30,560 nt of DNA from Gemmatimonadaceae bacterium (GTDB lineage: Bacteria; Latescibacterota; UBA2968; UBA8231): positions 1 through 30,560 of the forward strand of contig PBSR01000024.1 of NCBI GenBank assembly GCA_002726335.1. The letters are read 5' to 3'. Below are positions 17,554 to 25,473 of the stretch, piece after piece. A program made the translations under genes and the position numbers. Under the pieces are notes generated by a model. The model saw only the letters and a program-made list of their open reading frames with translations, made no database searches and was not told where the DNA came from. Position 1 is the stretch's first letter; each line of letters begins with the position of its first letter.

Positions 17554-18579
17554 ATGCGGCTGAAACAGGTAGCAGCAGCGTTTGGGGCCACCCTCCTTCT
17601 GGGGGGTGGCCTCCTCGCTTTGGGTTGTCAGAGTTCGGCCCTGGCATCGGGCAAGCTTTACATCAAACAGCAGAAGTACGACCAGGCCCGCGAGCAGCTC
17701 GAACTCGCCGTGGAGGCAGAACCGGCCAATGCTGAGGCGCACTTTCAGCTCGGGCGGATCTGTGGACTGCAGGGAGACTACGTGGAACTGGCCCGAGCCT
17801 ACGACCGCGCTCAGGAGCTGAGTGCCGACTATGACGCGCAGATCGCCGAGGAGCGCCTGCACTACTGGTCGAGGATCTACAACGACGGCGTCCGCGCCGC
17901 CTCGGGACAGGGCGCTGACCTGGTCACCGCCAGACGACATTTCAGTACGGCCGTTCAGGTCTTGCCTGAGCGCCTCAAGGCCTGGCGCAACCTGTCTGCA
18001 GTCGACTACCAACTCGGCAATATCGACGATGCTCTGGCCGGCTATCAGCATGTTCTGGCGGCAGCGCCGGAAGACACGTCAACGGCACGTGTCATGGGTG
18101 TCATCTACCTGAACGCACAGCGCTACGAAGAGGCCGTAGCCAGCTTCGAGCACGTGCTGCAGTACGGCGAACACCACGGGGTCCTGATCAATCTGGCGAT
18201 CACGCAGATGGACAAGGGCGAAAGTGCCGCAGCGACAGAATCTCTGCAACGTGCCCTGGCCCTTGAGCCTGACTGCTTTACCTGCCACTACAATCTGGGC
18301 AATCTGTACTGGGCAACCGAGGACCACGAGAATGCGCGAAGCAATTTTGAGCGCGCCGTCGCCTTGAAGCCAGGTGATCTCGATGCCAGGTTCAACCTCG
18401 CCATCACCTACCTGGCCCTGGAGGAGTTGGATTCCGCCCTCCCGCTGCTGGAGTCATTGTCCGAAGAACGCCCCGACGACGGCGTCGTCTGGCGGGAGCT
18501 CGGTCGCATCTATGCCCTCACGGCGCGTATCGCTGACAGCGAAGCCGCCTACGCGAGGGCCGAGTCCCTGGGCCAGTAG
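17554..18579 (+). CDS. TPR-repeat lipoprotein
   Basis: A 341-residue protein with a lipoprotein-type signal (hydrophobic stretch followed by LALGC, Cys25 as probable lipidated residue), so it is probably anchored in the envelope. The remainder is about seven or eight tetratricopeptide repeats, with repeated helix pairs such as AHFQLGRICGLQGDY, AWRNLSAVDYQLGNIDDAL, CHYNLGNLYWATEDHENA and RFNLAITYLALEELDSAL. TPR arrays bind other proteins. It starts four bases after the PorV-like gene and is almost certainly co-transcribed, suggesting a role in the same outer-membrane assembly or secretion process. The gene ends at a hairpin. Confidence 0.85.
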   Translation: MRLKQVAAAFGATLLLGGGLLALGCQSSALASGKLYIKQQKYDQAREQLELAVEAEPANAEAHFQLGRICGLQGDYVELARAYDRAQELSADYDAQIAEERLHYWSRIYNDGVRAASGQGADLVTARRHFSTAVQVLPERLKAWRNLSAVDYQLGNIDDALAGYQHVLAAAPEDTSTARVMGVIYLNAQRYEEAVASFEHVLQYGEHHGVLINLAITQMDKGESAAATESLQRALALEPDCFTCHYNLGNLYWATEDHENARSNFERAVALKPGDLDARFNLAITYLALEELDSALPLLESLSEERPDDGVVWRELGRIYALTARIADSEAAYARAESLGQ

Positions 18580-18589
18580 AGCATCTGTT

Positions 18590-18622
18590 CCGTACCGCGG
18601 GCCTCAGGGCTCGCGAGTACGG
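18590..18622. terminator. Bidirectional hairpin between convergent operons
   Basis: A 14-bp stem with a single bulged A: CCGTACCGCGGGCC at 18590-18603, loop TCAG, and the complementary arm at 18608-18622 (one G-T wobble). It lies 10 bases after the TPR gene and 54 bases beyond the stop codon of the convergent membrane-protein operon. There is no T-tract, so it may mainly block read-through or protect mRNA ends. Confidence 0.6.
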
Positions 18623-18676
18623 TCCGGCCGCGCCTTAGTCTCTCCGGCGGCTGGGCCCCTCCGTCTTCGATCCCGG

Positions 18677-19414
18677 CTACATCAGGTGCAGCCAGTCATC
18701 GAGGAGGAAACCGATCCGACCGATCAGCAGCGACAAGCGCGCCATGATCGTGTAGCCGAAGGACGCCCCGAAAGAGATCATCAGGAACCAGATCCCGAGG
18801 CGGGACGCGTGTCCCACCACCCCAGTGTGCTCTACCGAAAAGAAGAAATAGACGAGGACGGTGATCACCCCGATGAGAACGAGGATCAGGTTGAAGCCCT
18901 CCCAGCTCATGCCGATCGGCGCCAGACTGGGTTCGACCTGGCCGAGGAGGAAGGAAGACATGAATCGGGGTATCGTCAGACCGGCGCCCACGCCGACGAC
19001 AAAGGCAAAAGAGATCCGGCTCAGCCAGCTGAATTTGCGCGAAAAGCGTGTCAGCATCAGAAAACCGAGAAGTGTGGGAAACAGCAGGACCCATGGATTG
19101 TGGCCGCCGCCATTGGCACCCTCGGCACCCGCGCCGATGTCGAAATAGCTGACGATGATCTCGCCATAGAGGGAGTTGTACCAGGTGATGCCGAAAATGT
19201 AGGCCGCCGCCACACCGACGTAGACATGCTCGGCAACCTTGAACAGGGGATTGTCCTTGTAGAGGAAGCTGTAGAGTGCCAGGGTGCAACCGGCAGCGAC
19301 CATGACACCGATGCCGTCCCAGTCGAAGGCCAGCAGCCCCTTGCCAACGAGAACTGTGTTGGTGACGAAGAACAGGCCAACAAAACCGACGAATACGTAT
19401 CTGTCCCGAGTCAT
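18677..19414 (-). CDS. Seven-helix membrane protein of the MutL-linked cluster
   Basis: A 245-residue integral membrane protein with about seven hydrophobic segments (near 5-22, 33-52, 61-82, 107-122, 133-155, 172-192 and 205-225). Features that look conserved include NPLFKVAEHVYVGVAAAY at the start of helix 3, TRFSRK after helix 4, and a short loop rich in Gly (GAGAEGANGGGHNP) before it. No known transporter signature is present. ATG 19414 is preceded by a strong AGGAGG ribosome binding site seven bases away that overlaps the end of the upstream gene. It is the last gene of the eight-gene operon and ends facing the TPR gene. The function is unknown; I infer it is a channel or scaffold subunit of the cluster's membrane complex. 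Confidence 0.85.
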   Translation of the reverse strand: MTRDRYVFVGFVGLFFVTNTVLVGKGLLAFDWDGIGVMVAAGCTLALYSFLYKDNPLFKVAEHVYVGVAAAYIFGITWYNSLYGEIIVSYFDIGAGAEGANGGGHNPWVLLFPTLLGFLMLTRFSRKFSWLSRISFAFVVGVGAGLTIPRFMSSFLLGQVEPSLAPIGMSWEGFNLILVLIGVITVLVYFFFSVEHTGVVGHASRLGIWFLMISFGASFGYTIMARLSLLIGRIGFLLDDWLHLM

Positions 19415-19427
19415 GTTCGCTCCTCCT

Positions 19428-20258
19428 CTAGGCCTTGCCGCCGCGGCGGCGGGTCGTGAAATAGACCGTGTTGCCGAGGAGGATGAAGAAGATGATGATG
19501 AGATGGGTGACGGACTGGGGTTCCATACCTGCCGTGGCGCTTCCTGGTGTATCGATGATGGTCTCGTACTCGGCAGCGCCGGCGAGTCCGCCCAGCAGGC
19601 CGACAAGCTGTTTCGACTGCAGGAAGGGGTACAGGTCGGGTGCCATCACGGCCGTGCAGCCACCGGCAAAGGGAAATCGGTGCTTCTCCTGGCCGAAGGG
19701 AATCCACCAGAATTCCATGGAATCGCCGGCGGCGAAGTCGAAGACGAAGGAGAAGTCCTTCAGGTTCGTTACGCCGGCCAGCACCGGCAGTTCGCTCACA
19801 GCCGTTCCCGCCGTATCGAAGGGGAAGGTGCCAGCCACGCTCTGGCCGAGGTTCAATACCACTGCCTGAGCCCCCGGTTTATACCCCAGGAACGCGTAGT
19901 CGGTGCCATACTCCATGTCGAACTCCGCTGCGAGTTCGTTCATGATCGGTTCGGCAAGGCCGACAGCCTCGGGCCACAAGCAGATACCGACCACCTTCCG
20001 TCCACGACTGAACAGGTGTCGCAGGATCGCCCGGGTCATCGGCTCCATCTCCGGCACCGTGCTGGCACCATAGGAGAAACTGAGGAGAACGGGGCGGTCT
20101 GGATCCTCGACGCTGATGCGTTCGATCTCGTCGTACACGGAGCGCACCGTCGGCGTCGGCTTGATCGGCAGGTGAATGTCGACGAGCAGGGGGATGGCGA
20201 CACCGAGAAAGACGAAGATGAAGATGATCCTGCGGTCGATGTTGATCAGGCGTTCCAC
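19428..20258 (-). CDS. Membrane-anchored Rossmann-like protein of the MutL-linked cluster
   Basis: A protein of 276 residues if started at GTG 20258, or 283 from TTG 20279. I prefer the GTG because GGAGGAGGT lies about eight bases upstream. One membrane helix near the N-terminus (IIFIFVFLGVAIPLLV) and one near the C-terminus (LIIIFFILLGNTVYF) flank a soluble domain of about 215 residues. Arg residues before the first and after the last helix put both ends in the cytoplasm and the domain outside. The domain looks like alternating beta/alpha (PVLLSFSYGAS, RKVVGICLWPEA, DYAFLGYKPGAQAVVLNLG) and ends in a striking AGGCTAVMAPDLYP plus QLVGLLGGLAGAAEYE. I recognise no named family. A binding or sensory role is possible but unproven. 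Confidence 0.8.
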   Translation of the reverse strand: MERLINIDRRIIFIFVFLGVAIPLLVDIHLPIKPTPTVRSVYDEIERISVEDPDRPVLLSFSYGASTVPEMEPMTRAILRHLFSRGRKVVGICLWPEAVGLAEPIMNELAAEFDMEYGTDYAFLGYKPGAQAVVLNLGQSVAGTFPFDTAGTAVSELPVLAGVTNLKDFSFVFDFAAGDSMEFWWIPFGQEKHRFPFAGGCTAVMAPDLYPFLQSKQLVGLLGGLAGAAEYETIIDTPGSATAGMEPQSVTHLIIIFFILLGNTVYFTTRRRGGKA

Positions 20259-20259
20259 T

Positions 20260-20916
20260 TCAGTCACCTCCTCCGCCAAGGTAGGAGCGCTCGATGCCGA
20301 AGATGATGCGCAACGACGTGGCGATGGCGCCGAGGCTCACGCCCAGCAAGATGCCACGTTTGGCGGCCATGTTGGGTACCGACATCAGCCACTGCATGGC
20401 TTCCGGTATCACGTCGGAGATGTAGGCGCCGATCGGCACGCGGCCGAGCATGACGACGATTGCCGATGCGAGCAGGATGGCCGCTTCGGGAGTGCGGGCA
20501 CGAAATGTCCGGTAGGCGGCGGAGGATATGAAGAAGGCGAGCATGGAGAACATGGTCGCCGAACTGGCCACGTGGACACTGGTGAACACCCACTGGTACG
20601 GGCCCGTCGTCTCCTGTGGGGCGAAGGGCCCACTGCCGTCATTGTAGACGACGAAGAGGAACATCACACCGAAGCTGATGTAGACGACGAGGCTGTAGGC
20701 CCAACCTGCCTGCCGTTGCCTGATTTTCGACCAGTGCAGGCTGAGGAGGCTGAAGAGACCGAGGAAGTAGGAAAAGGCGTAGACCAGACGCAGCCACAGG
20801 GCAAACTCGCGTTCCACTGCCTGGGCCCACCCATGGGGAATGTAGTAGATGGCCCATCCGGTCACGCCGAAAGCGAAGCAGAAGAGAAACGGTAGGGTTC
20901 GAGTCAGAAACAGCAT
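20260..20916 (-). CDS. Six-helix membrane protein of the MutL-linked cluster
   Basis: A 218-residue integral membrane protein with about six hydrophobic segments (near 5-25, 42-60, 72-91, 108-132, 143-160 and 187-205). The C-terminal end has a distinctive motif, GVSLGAIATSLRIIFGIERS, followed by YLGGGGD. The Arg and Glu inside or next to the last helix are unusual for a simple membrane anchor. ATG 20916 has AGGAG about nine bases upstream. Its stop codon is one base away from the next gene's GTG start, and its last codons carry that gene's ribosome binding site, so the two are translationally coupled. The function is unknown. Confidence 0.85.
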   Translation of the reverse strand: MLFLTRTLPFLFCFAFGVTGWAIYYIPHGWAQAVEREFALWLRLVYAFSYFLGLFSLLSLHWSKIRQRQAGWAYSLVVYISFGVMFLFVVYNDGSGPFAPQETTGPYQWVFTSVHVASSATMFSMLAFFISSAAYRTFRARTPEAAILLASAIVVMLGRVPIGAYISDVIPEAMQWLMSVPNMAAKRGILLGVSLGAIATSLRIIFGIERSYLGGGGD

Positions 20917-20927
20917 CGATCTCTCCT

Positions 20928-22130
20928 CTACAGGGCGGCGAACAGGTGGGTGAGATAATCAACGCCGAAGGACGCCAGGGCCGTGCCGACGAGGAGCAAC
21001 CCGATAATCAGTGCCTTGCCCACGTCCTGTCCCTTCAGGCTGCCGAGCAGTTTTGGTTCCTTGGAGAGATAGGCGCTGGCAGCGTAGAGTTCTTCCCCCA
21101 TCAAGGTGTAATCGCAGGTGGTGACGAAGAAAGGCAGTTGTGTGTACGCGTCCGTGCCGGCAATCTGAATGGCGCCGGTAGTACTGCCAGTCTCCGCCAA
21201 CAGCAGGGATTCGGCGTAGAAGTAGCCCATCATGATGTGCGCCGCCGGTCGCTCCCGCACCATGATCCCCTCCACGGCAGCGGCGTAGGAAAACTGCTCC
21301 GTAGCGGCCATGAAGACGCTGTCCGGACGGTAGGCATCGGGGCGGCCCTCCTGCAGGTAGGCCTCCTTGATCACCTCCTGGCTCACGGACATGACTACGG
21401 GATCGACGTTGGCCACACGCAGGTCGGTGTCGAAGCGGGCGGTTCTTCGGGCGACTCGACCAAGGATGTTGACGGCGGCGATCGTCGAAATCTGGTCCAT
21501 GCCCTTCAGACCGTGGATGAAAAGTGCTGACTTTCCCATCTCTGTCGCCCGGCCGAGGGCCTCGTCGAGAGCTTCCAGTCCGGCGATCCGGCGAATGAAC
21601 AGCTCTTTCCGCCGCGCGATGGAGATGTAGAAGAGGATGACCACTGAGAGGCCGACGGCCAGGATGACGTTGTTCCACTTGGCGCTGTTGAACCAGTTGC
21701 CGCCGGCTACCGCCGAGGCGACCGGTCCCAGAACTTCTCCCGACGCGGTCTGCGCCCCGAGGCGGACGAAGTACTGTGTGTCATCCTGCAGGGAGGTACG
21801 CTCATCGCCTTCCCCAGTGTCGTACCCGGAGATGTGGAGAACGTGAAACCCTTCGTTTTCTTCGGCGTAGCCGAACAGCGCCGGTTCGGCTGACTTCAAC
21901 CCCGGGGTGGCCGTTTCTGTCGCCAGCTGAAAGGGTCCCTCAGCAGCGGTGGCAACGTAGACGCGGTAGCTGGTCGCCACGCCTGGGTCCGCGCGAGGCC
22001 AGGTGACCGTCAGGCTGCCACCGGCGTCGTTCGGCGTGTCAAAGGCCTCGACATCATCGACGCCGCGGGCCCCGGCGGCGACACTGAAGACGATTCCGGT
22101 CACTGCGATCCAGGACGCGATCTTACTCAA
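20928..22130 (-). CDS. FN3-like / DUF6754-like membrane protein of the MutL-linked cluster
   Basis: About 400 residues. In order: a signal peptide (MSKIASWIAVTGIVFSVAAG), an FN3-like exported domain (about 35-140, with SLTVTWPRAD, TSYRVYVAT and TQYFVRLGA), a membrane helix (about 153-170) followed by ARRKELFIRR, which puts what follows in the cytoplasm, a cytoplasmic alpha/beta domain of about 200 residues (AEMGK-like ATEMGKSALFIHGLKGMDQ, MGYFYAESLLLAETG, AGTDAYTQLPFFVTTCDY) and a C-terminal helix. The cytoplasmic domain resembles DUF6754 from memory; a profile search must confirm this. I prefer TTG 22130 (GGGAGAG five bases upstream); GTG 22160 would add ten residues. It can pass information or force between periplasm and cytoplasm. 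Confidence 0.8.
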   Translation of the reverse strand: MSKIASWIAVTGIVFSVAAGARGVDDVEAFDTPNDAGGSLTVTWPRADPGVATSYRVYVATAAEGPFQLATETATPGLKSAEPALFGYAEENEGFHVLHISGYDTGEGDERTSLQDDTQYFVRLGAQTASGEVLGPVASAVAGGNWFNSAKWNNVILAVGLSVVILFYISIARRKELFIRRIAGLEALDEALGRATEMGKSALFIHGLKGMDQISTIAAVNILGRVARRTARFDTDLRVANVDPVVMSVSQEVIKEAYLQEGRPDAYRPDSVFMAATEQFSYAAAVEGIMVRERPAAHIMMGYFYAESLLLAETGSTTGAIQIAGTDAYTQLPFFVTTCDYTLMGEELYAASAYLSKEPKLLGSLKGQDVGKALIIGLLLVGTALASFGVDYLTHLFAAL

Positions 22131-22177
22131 GTCGTCTCTCCCTGCCCACAATTCGGGCACTCCTCGAGGGATGACAT

Positions 22178-23305
22178 TTACTCCTCGATCAACTCTACAT
22201 TGGCTCGGGGTACCACGGCTCTCGTGCCATCTTCGAACTCGACTTCGAGAACACGCACGGCGGCACCCGACTCGACCTGTTGCAGGTCAGCGATCAGCTC
22301 ACCGACCTTGCCGATGCGGCCGAAGTATGGCGCGCGAATCACCCTCAGCGCGTCACCCTCTCCCATGCCCTCGCCGTGGCCAGCAGGGGTGGCTTCCGTC
22401 TGTGCCGCGCCGTCCGGATCGGGCACGATGATCTCGGGACGCATGACGCCGGCGCGAATCTGGGTCGCTCCCGAGAGGGAGGCCTCCCTCTCGTGGCAAT
22501 CCCGGAGGATGTCGAAGGTGCGTCCGGCCATGGCGATACGCCCGAAGCCCTCGGTGAGAATAACGGTGAGGCCGATGTCCTCGGCCCCCGTGATGGCGAC
22601 ACCGAGGTCATATCCCAGCAGCTGGCGCAGATCGCTGTCGTGTATTCCAGCGCCGATCACACCGGCAGCGCCCACCTGGCGCGCCTTGTCGATGGCAGCG
22701 TGAGGGACGAGTCCGGTGGCGACAACGATACGCCCTGCGCATCCTTCATCGATGGCTTCGGGGGTCAGATCCTGCCCCGGTCCCGTGCTGATCACGTGCA
22801 GCGGACCATAGGCCTCACCGCCGATGCCGAAGATGCCCTGCACGAAGGCGCCCCGGGTTTCGACGACGACACCCTCATCAGGGATGATCTCGACAACGGT
22901 ACCATCGACGTAGGCCAGTACCTCCACCGGCAGCGGCGGTTCACGTAGCAGCACCTGACCCGTGACTGCAGAGATGCTTTCCGCCGTGCCATCGATCTCG
23001 GCCTCGACTGTCGTCTTGAACCACTTGATCAGCGGCCGTGTCTCGGCGATGGCGTCACCTTTGTGAACCGGATCACCCTCGTTCTTCAGCATGAAGTCGG
23101 GCAGCTCCTCGGCGGAGATTCCGAGGCGATTGACGACATTCATCGTGCGGACATTCCCGGGCAGTTCGGTGCGGGCCACCACCTGCTGACGCTGCACGAC
23201 GTCGCCGTCATGCACCAGGACCTCGCCTTTCATCGGCAGTCGTCGCGTCCGGCGCAGGGCGGTGCCAGGCGTTACCCGCAGGCCTGGTGTGTAGGCGTGG
23301 GCCAT
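22178..23305 (-). CDS. Barrel-sandwich plus KOW-like protein of the MutL-linked cluster
   Basis: A 375-residue soluble protein with no family I can name. The N-terminal part has biotinyl/lipoyl-like half-barrels without an attachment lysine: MKGEVLVHDGDVVQRQQVVA (25-44), LKNEGDPVHKGDAIAET (73-89) and EIDGTAESISAVTGQVLL (103-120). Then comes GTVVEIIPDEGVVVET. The middle (about 165-295) looks like alternating beta/alpha with GRIVVATGLVPHAAID, GAAGVIGAGIHDSDL and TVILTEGFG. The last 50 residues resemble a KOW/SH3-like barrel (YFGRIGKVGEL, VRVLEVEFEDGTRAVVPRANVELIE). ATG 23305 lies one base after the ATPase stop codon (TGACATG), so the two are coupled and may interact. There is no signal peptide, so I place it in the cytoplasm. 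Confidence 0.8.
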   Translation of the reverse strand: MAHAYTPGLRVTPGTALRRTRRLPMKGEVLVHDGDVVQRQQVVARTELPGNVRTMNVVNRLGISAEELPDFMLKNEGDPVHKGDAIAETRPLIKWFKTTVEAEIDGTAESISAVTGQVLLREPPLPVEVLAYVDGTVVEIIPDEGVVVETRGAFVQGIFGIGGEAYGPLHVISTGPGQDLTPEAIDEGCAGRIVVATGLVPHAAIDKARQVGAAGVIGAGIHDSDLRQLLGYDLGVAITGAEDIGLTVILTEGFGRIAMAGRTFDILRDCHEREASLSGATQIRAGVMRPEIIVPDPDGAAQTEATPAGHGEGMGEGDALRVIRAPYFGRIGKVGELIADLQQVESGAAVRVLEVEFEDGTRAVVPRANVELIEE

Positions 23306-23306
23306 G

Positions 23307-25151
23307 TCAGCTACCCCCTTCGCCGTCTTGGGAATAGAGCCCCACTGCCTGGTTCCATCGACTCAGGCACTCCCGACGCTCTGTATCGTCATCCGGTAGA
23401 TGGATCGGTCGCCCACGGCCGTCGAGAATGAGACCGACCACGCCGCCGCGTACCCGGGTTCTCAGTTCCTGCCCGGCACCCGCACCGACATCCCAACCCC
23501 GCGACGGTTGCAGCACCAGGTCGCCTTCCTCGCCCTCGGCGAGGGGGAGGAGCTGGACCTCGCCGAAGGTCAGACTTGTCTGCCTCCCGGCTGCCTCAAG
23601 ACCATCGATCGTGAACTCGTAGGTCATGCATGTTTCGCCGGTCTTGCCGGTGCCCACGGGAGCGACGCACGTGCCGAGATAGACGATGCAATCGCGTTCG
23701 AAGACATCGGTGGCGGCCTTTTCGTCGACGGAGGCGAGGACGCCGAGATGGGGCATCATGAAAATGCTGTCCACCGCCAGTTGCGTGACACCTTCGGGCT
23801 GGAAGGAATCGACAAGCATCGATGCCGTCTGCGAACGACTCGGCGCGTGTGACAGAACGCCGCCACTGCCCACCAGCAGGTCGAGAGCCATCATGTCGAT
23901 GAGGCTGTCGCCGCTGGCGCCCTGATCGAATACGTCCGACAAGGTCCGTTCCGTCTGCACGCCCTTGAGTCCTACCGCCAGTTCGCGGTGCTGCACCAGG
24001 GCAAGCCGCAGTGCCTCCCGGGCCACGCCATGTTCGATCTGCAGTTCCTCGAGCATGTGGGGGATCGTCGTTGGCCGGATCATCTTGTTCTTGATGCGAT
24101 CACGGAGGTCGGCCTCGTCGATCTGTGTCGGCAGCCAACGCACGACATTGGCCATCGTCGCCTCAGCCAGGACATTGGAAATGCTGTACGACATCCCGAG
24201 GTTGGCGCTCACTGTGCGGTTGAACACGGGTTCGGTGGCGACACCGTCGTCGCCGACGGCGGTGAAGACGCTGAACACATCCGTCGTGGCGCCACCGATG
24301 TCGACGCCGAGTACGTTGATGTTCTGCCGCCGGGCGATGGTCTGCATGATCTGCCCTACCGCCGCGGGCGTGGGCATGATGGGAGCGCTTGTCCAGGACA
24401 TGAGATCGCGGTATCCCGGAGCCTGGGCCATGACATGCTCGAGAAACAGGTCGTGTATGACGTGCCGCGCCGGTCCCAGATTCTCACGTTCGAGGACAGG
24501 GCGGATGTTTTCGGTAAGGTGCAGCGCCATGCCCTGCCCAAGGACGCGCTCGATCTCGGGTTTTGCATCCTGGTTGCCGGCGAAGATCACGGGCAACTCG
24601 AAACCTGTACCAAACCGAGGACGTGGATCGGCAGCCGCGACGTACTCGGCCAGTTCGACCACGTGCGATATGGTGCCACCGTCTGTACCACCCGAGAGCA
24701 GGACCATGTCGGGGCGCAGATGCCGGATCCGCTCGATCTTTTCATGGGGCAGGCGGCCATCGTTGGCGGCCAGGACGTCCATCACGATCGCCCCGGCGCC
24801 AAGGGCACATCGCTGGGCGCTTTCGCCCGTCATCGAACCGACGACACCGGCCACCATCATCTGCAGGCCGCCGCCGGCGCTCGATGTTGAGATGTAGATG
24901 TCGACGCCCCGGTTCCCATCGGCGGGGGTGATGATGTCCTCGCCATCCAGAATCTGTCGTCCCGAGAGTTCTTCAACCTCCTGGATGGCGTTCAGCACGC
25001 CCCGTGTGACATCCTCGAAAGGTGCCTCCACCGTCGTCGGCGCTTCGCCCCTGCAGGTCTGACGGTAGACGTCGCCCTGACGTTCGATGAGGATGGCCTT
25101 CGTCGTCGTGCTGCCGCAATCGGTGGCGATGACGACGTCCAGCTTAGCCAA
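23307..25151 (-). CDS. Glutamate mutase L (MutL)-family ASKHA ATPase
   Basis: A 614-residue ATPase of the family called glutamate mutase L, which is unrelated to mismatch-repair MutL. The acetate kinase/Hsp70/actin fold shows in phosphate-1 motif ATDCGSTTTK (9-18), STSSAGGGLQMMVAG (88-102), LLSGGTDGGT (151-160), phosphate-2 motif GVDIGGATTD (282-291), and a C-terminal region with YLGTCVAPVGTGKTGETC. In clostridia the gene lies beside the B12 enzyme glutamate mutase, and the protein is presumed to help that enzyme. Here no mutase subunit is present; the neighbours are membrane proteins. TTG 25151 overlaps the end of the preceding gene by eight bases, indicating coupling. I infer that it powers or gates the membrane complex encoded around it. 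Confidence 0.92.
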   Translation of the reverse strand: MAKLDVVIATDCGSTTTKAILIERQGDVYRQTCRGEAPTTVEAPFEDVTRGVLNAIQEVEELSGRQILDGEDIITPADGNRGVDIYISTSSAGGGLQMMVAGVVGSMTGESAQRCALGAGAIVMDVLAANDGRLPHEKIERIRHLRPDMVLLSGGTDGGTISHVVELAEYVAAADPRPRFGTGFELPVIFAGNQDAKPEIERVLGQGMALHLTENIRPVLERENLGPARHVIHDLFLEHVMAQAPGYRDLMSWTSAPIMPTPAAVGQIMQTIARRQNINVLGVDIGGATTDVFSVFTAVGDDGVATEPVFNRTVSANLGMSYSISNVLAEATMANVVRWLPTQIDEADLRDRIKNKMIRPTTIPHMLEELQIEHGVAREALRLALVQHRELAVGLKGVQTERTLSDVFDQGASGDSLIDMMALDLLVGSGGVLSHAPSRSQTASMLVDSFQPEGVTQLAVDSIFMMPHLGVLASVDEKAATDVFERDCIVYLGTCVAPVGTGKTGETCMTYEFTIDGLEAAGRQTSLTFGEVQLLPLAEGEEGDLVLQPSRGWDVGAGAGQELRTRVRGGVVGLILDGRGRPIHLPDDDTERRECLSRWNQAVGLYSQDGEGGS

Positions 25152-25473
25152 GATGCTCGTCTTCCTGTCGGTGAATGGTGTCGATGACCAGGTCCAGGCT
25201 GTGCCGTCTTTCCAGCAGACGGATGAGGCGGTCGGTGTCGGCCTTCGAGAACGCCACCTTCAGCAGGGGGCCGAAAAACGCCAGGATCTGACTGCCGATG
25301 AAGCTCAGGGGGCGGGCACTCTCCAGGGCCATCAGTGCCGGTGCCGTCAGCCGACGGCGGACCACGAGGCGAGACAGCCGTTCCACAAGCTCCTTTTCCT
25401 GGTCGGTGAAGTCCGCACCAGAGTCCACGGCGAACGCATGGGCGAGAGAGGCGCGCAGGCGCTCAGCCAACAT
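25144..25473 (-). CDS. Small helical protein of the MutL-linked cluster
   Basis: 109 residues from ATG 25473, predicted almost wholly alpha-helical. It has no signal peptide. The central part, ESARPLSFIGSQILAFFGPL (51-70), combines a polar helix start with a hydrophobic amphipathic run that could lie along or dip into the membrane. The C-terminal half is charged (DRLIRLLERRHSLDLVIDTI). The start overlaps the upstream gene by 11 bases and its stop overlaps the ATPase start by eight, so all three are probably translated together. TTG 25470, one codon downstream, is an alternative start. I do not recognise a named family. It may bridge the ATPase and the membrane subunits. Confidence 0.75.
   Translation of the reverse strand: MLAERLRASLAHAFAVDSGADFTDQEKELVERLSRLVVRRRLTAPALMALESARPLSFIGSQILAFFGPLLKVAFSKADTDRLIRLLERRHSLDLVIDTIHRQEDEHLG

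Noticed and set aside
18374..19459. Long plus-strand open frame (about 360 codons) opposite the seven-helix membrane protein gene
   Set aside because: Its translation is low-complexity and charged, and it mirrors a well-supported minus-strand membrane gene with a strong ribosome binding site. It is a shadow of high GC.
23965..24897. Two plus-strand frames of about 300 codons opposite the MutL ATPase gene
   Set aside because: The minus strand encodes a complete family member with intact motifs; the opposite frames have no recognisable domain or start signals.
23307..25151. Reading MutL as the DNA mismatch-repair protein
   Set aside because: The motifs are of the ASKHA fold (GSTTTK, DIGGATTD), not the GHKL ATPase of mismatch-repair MutL; only the name is shared.
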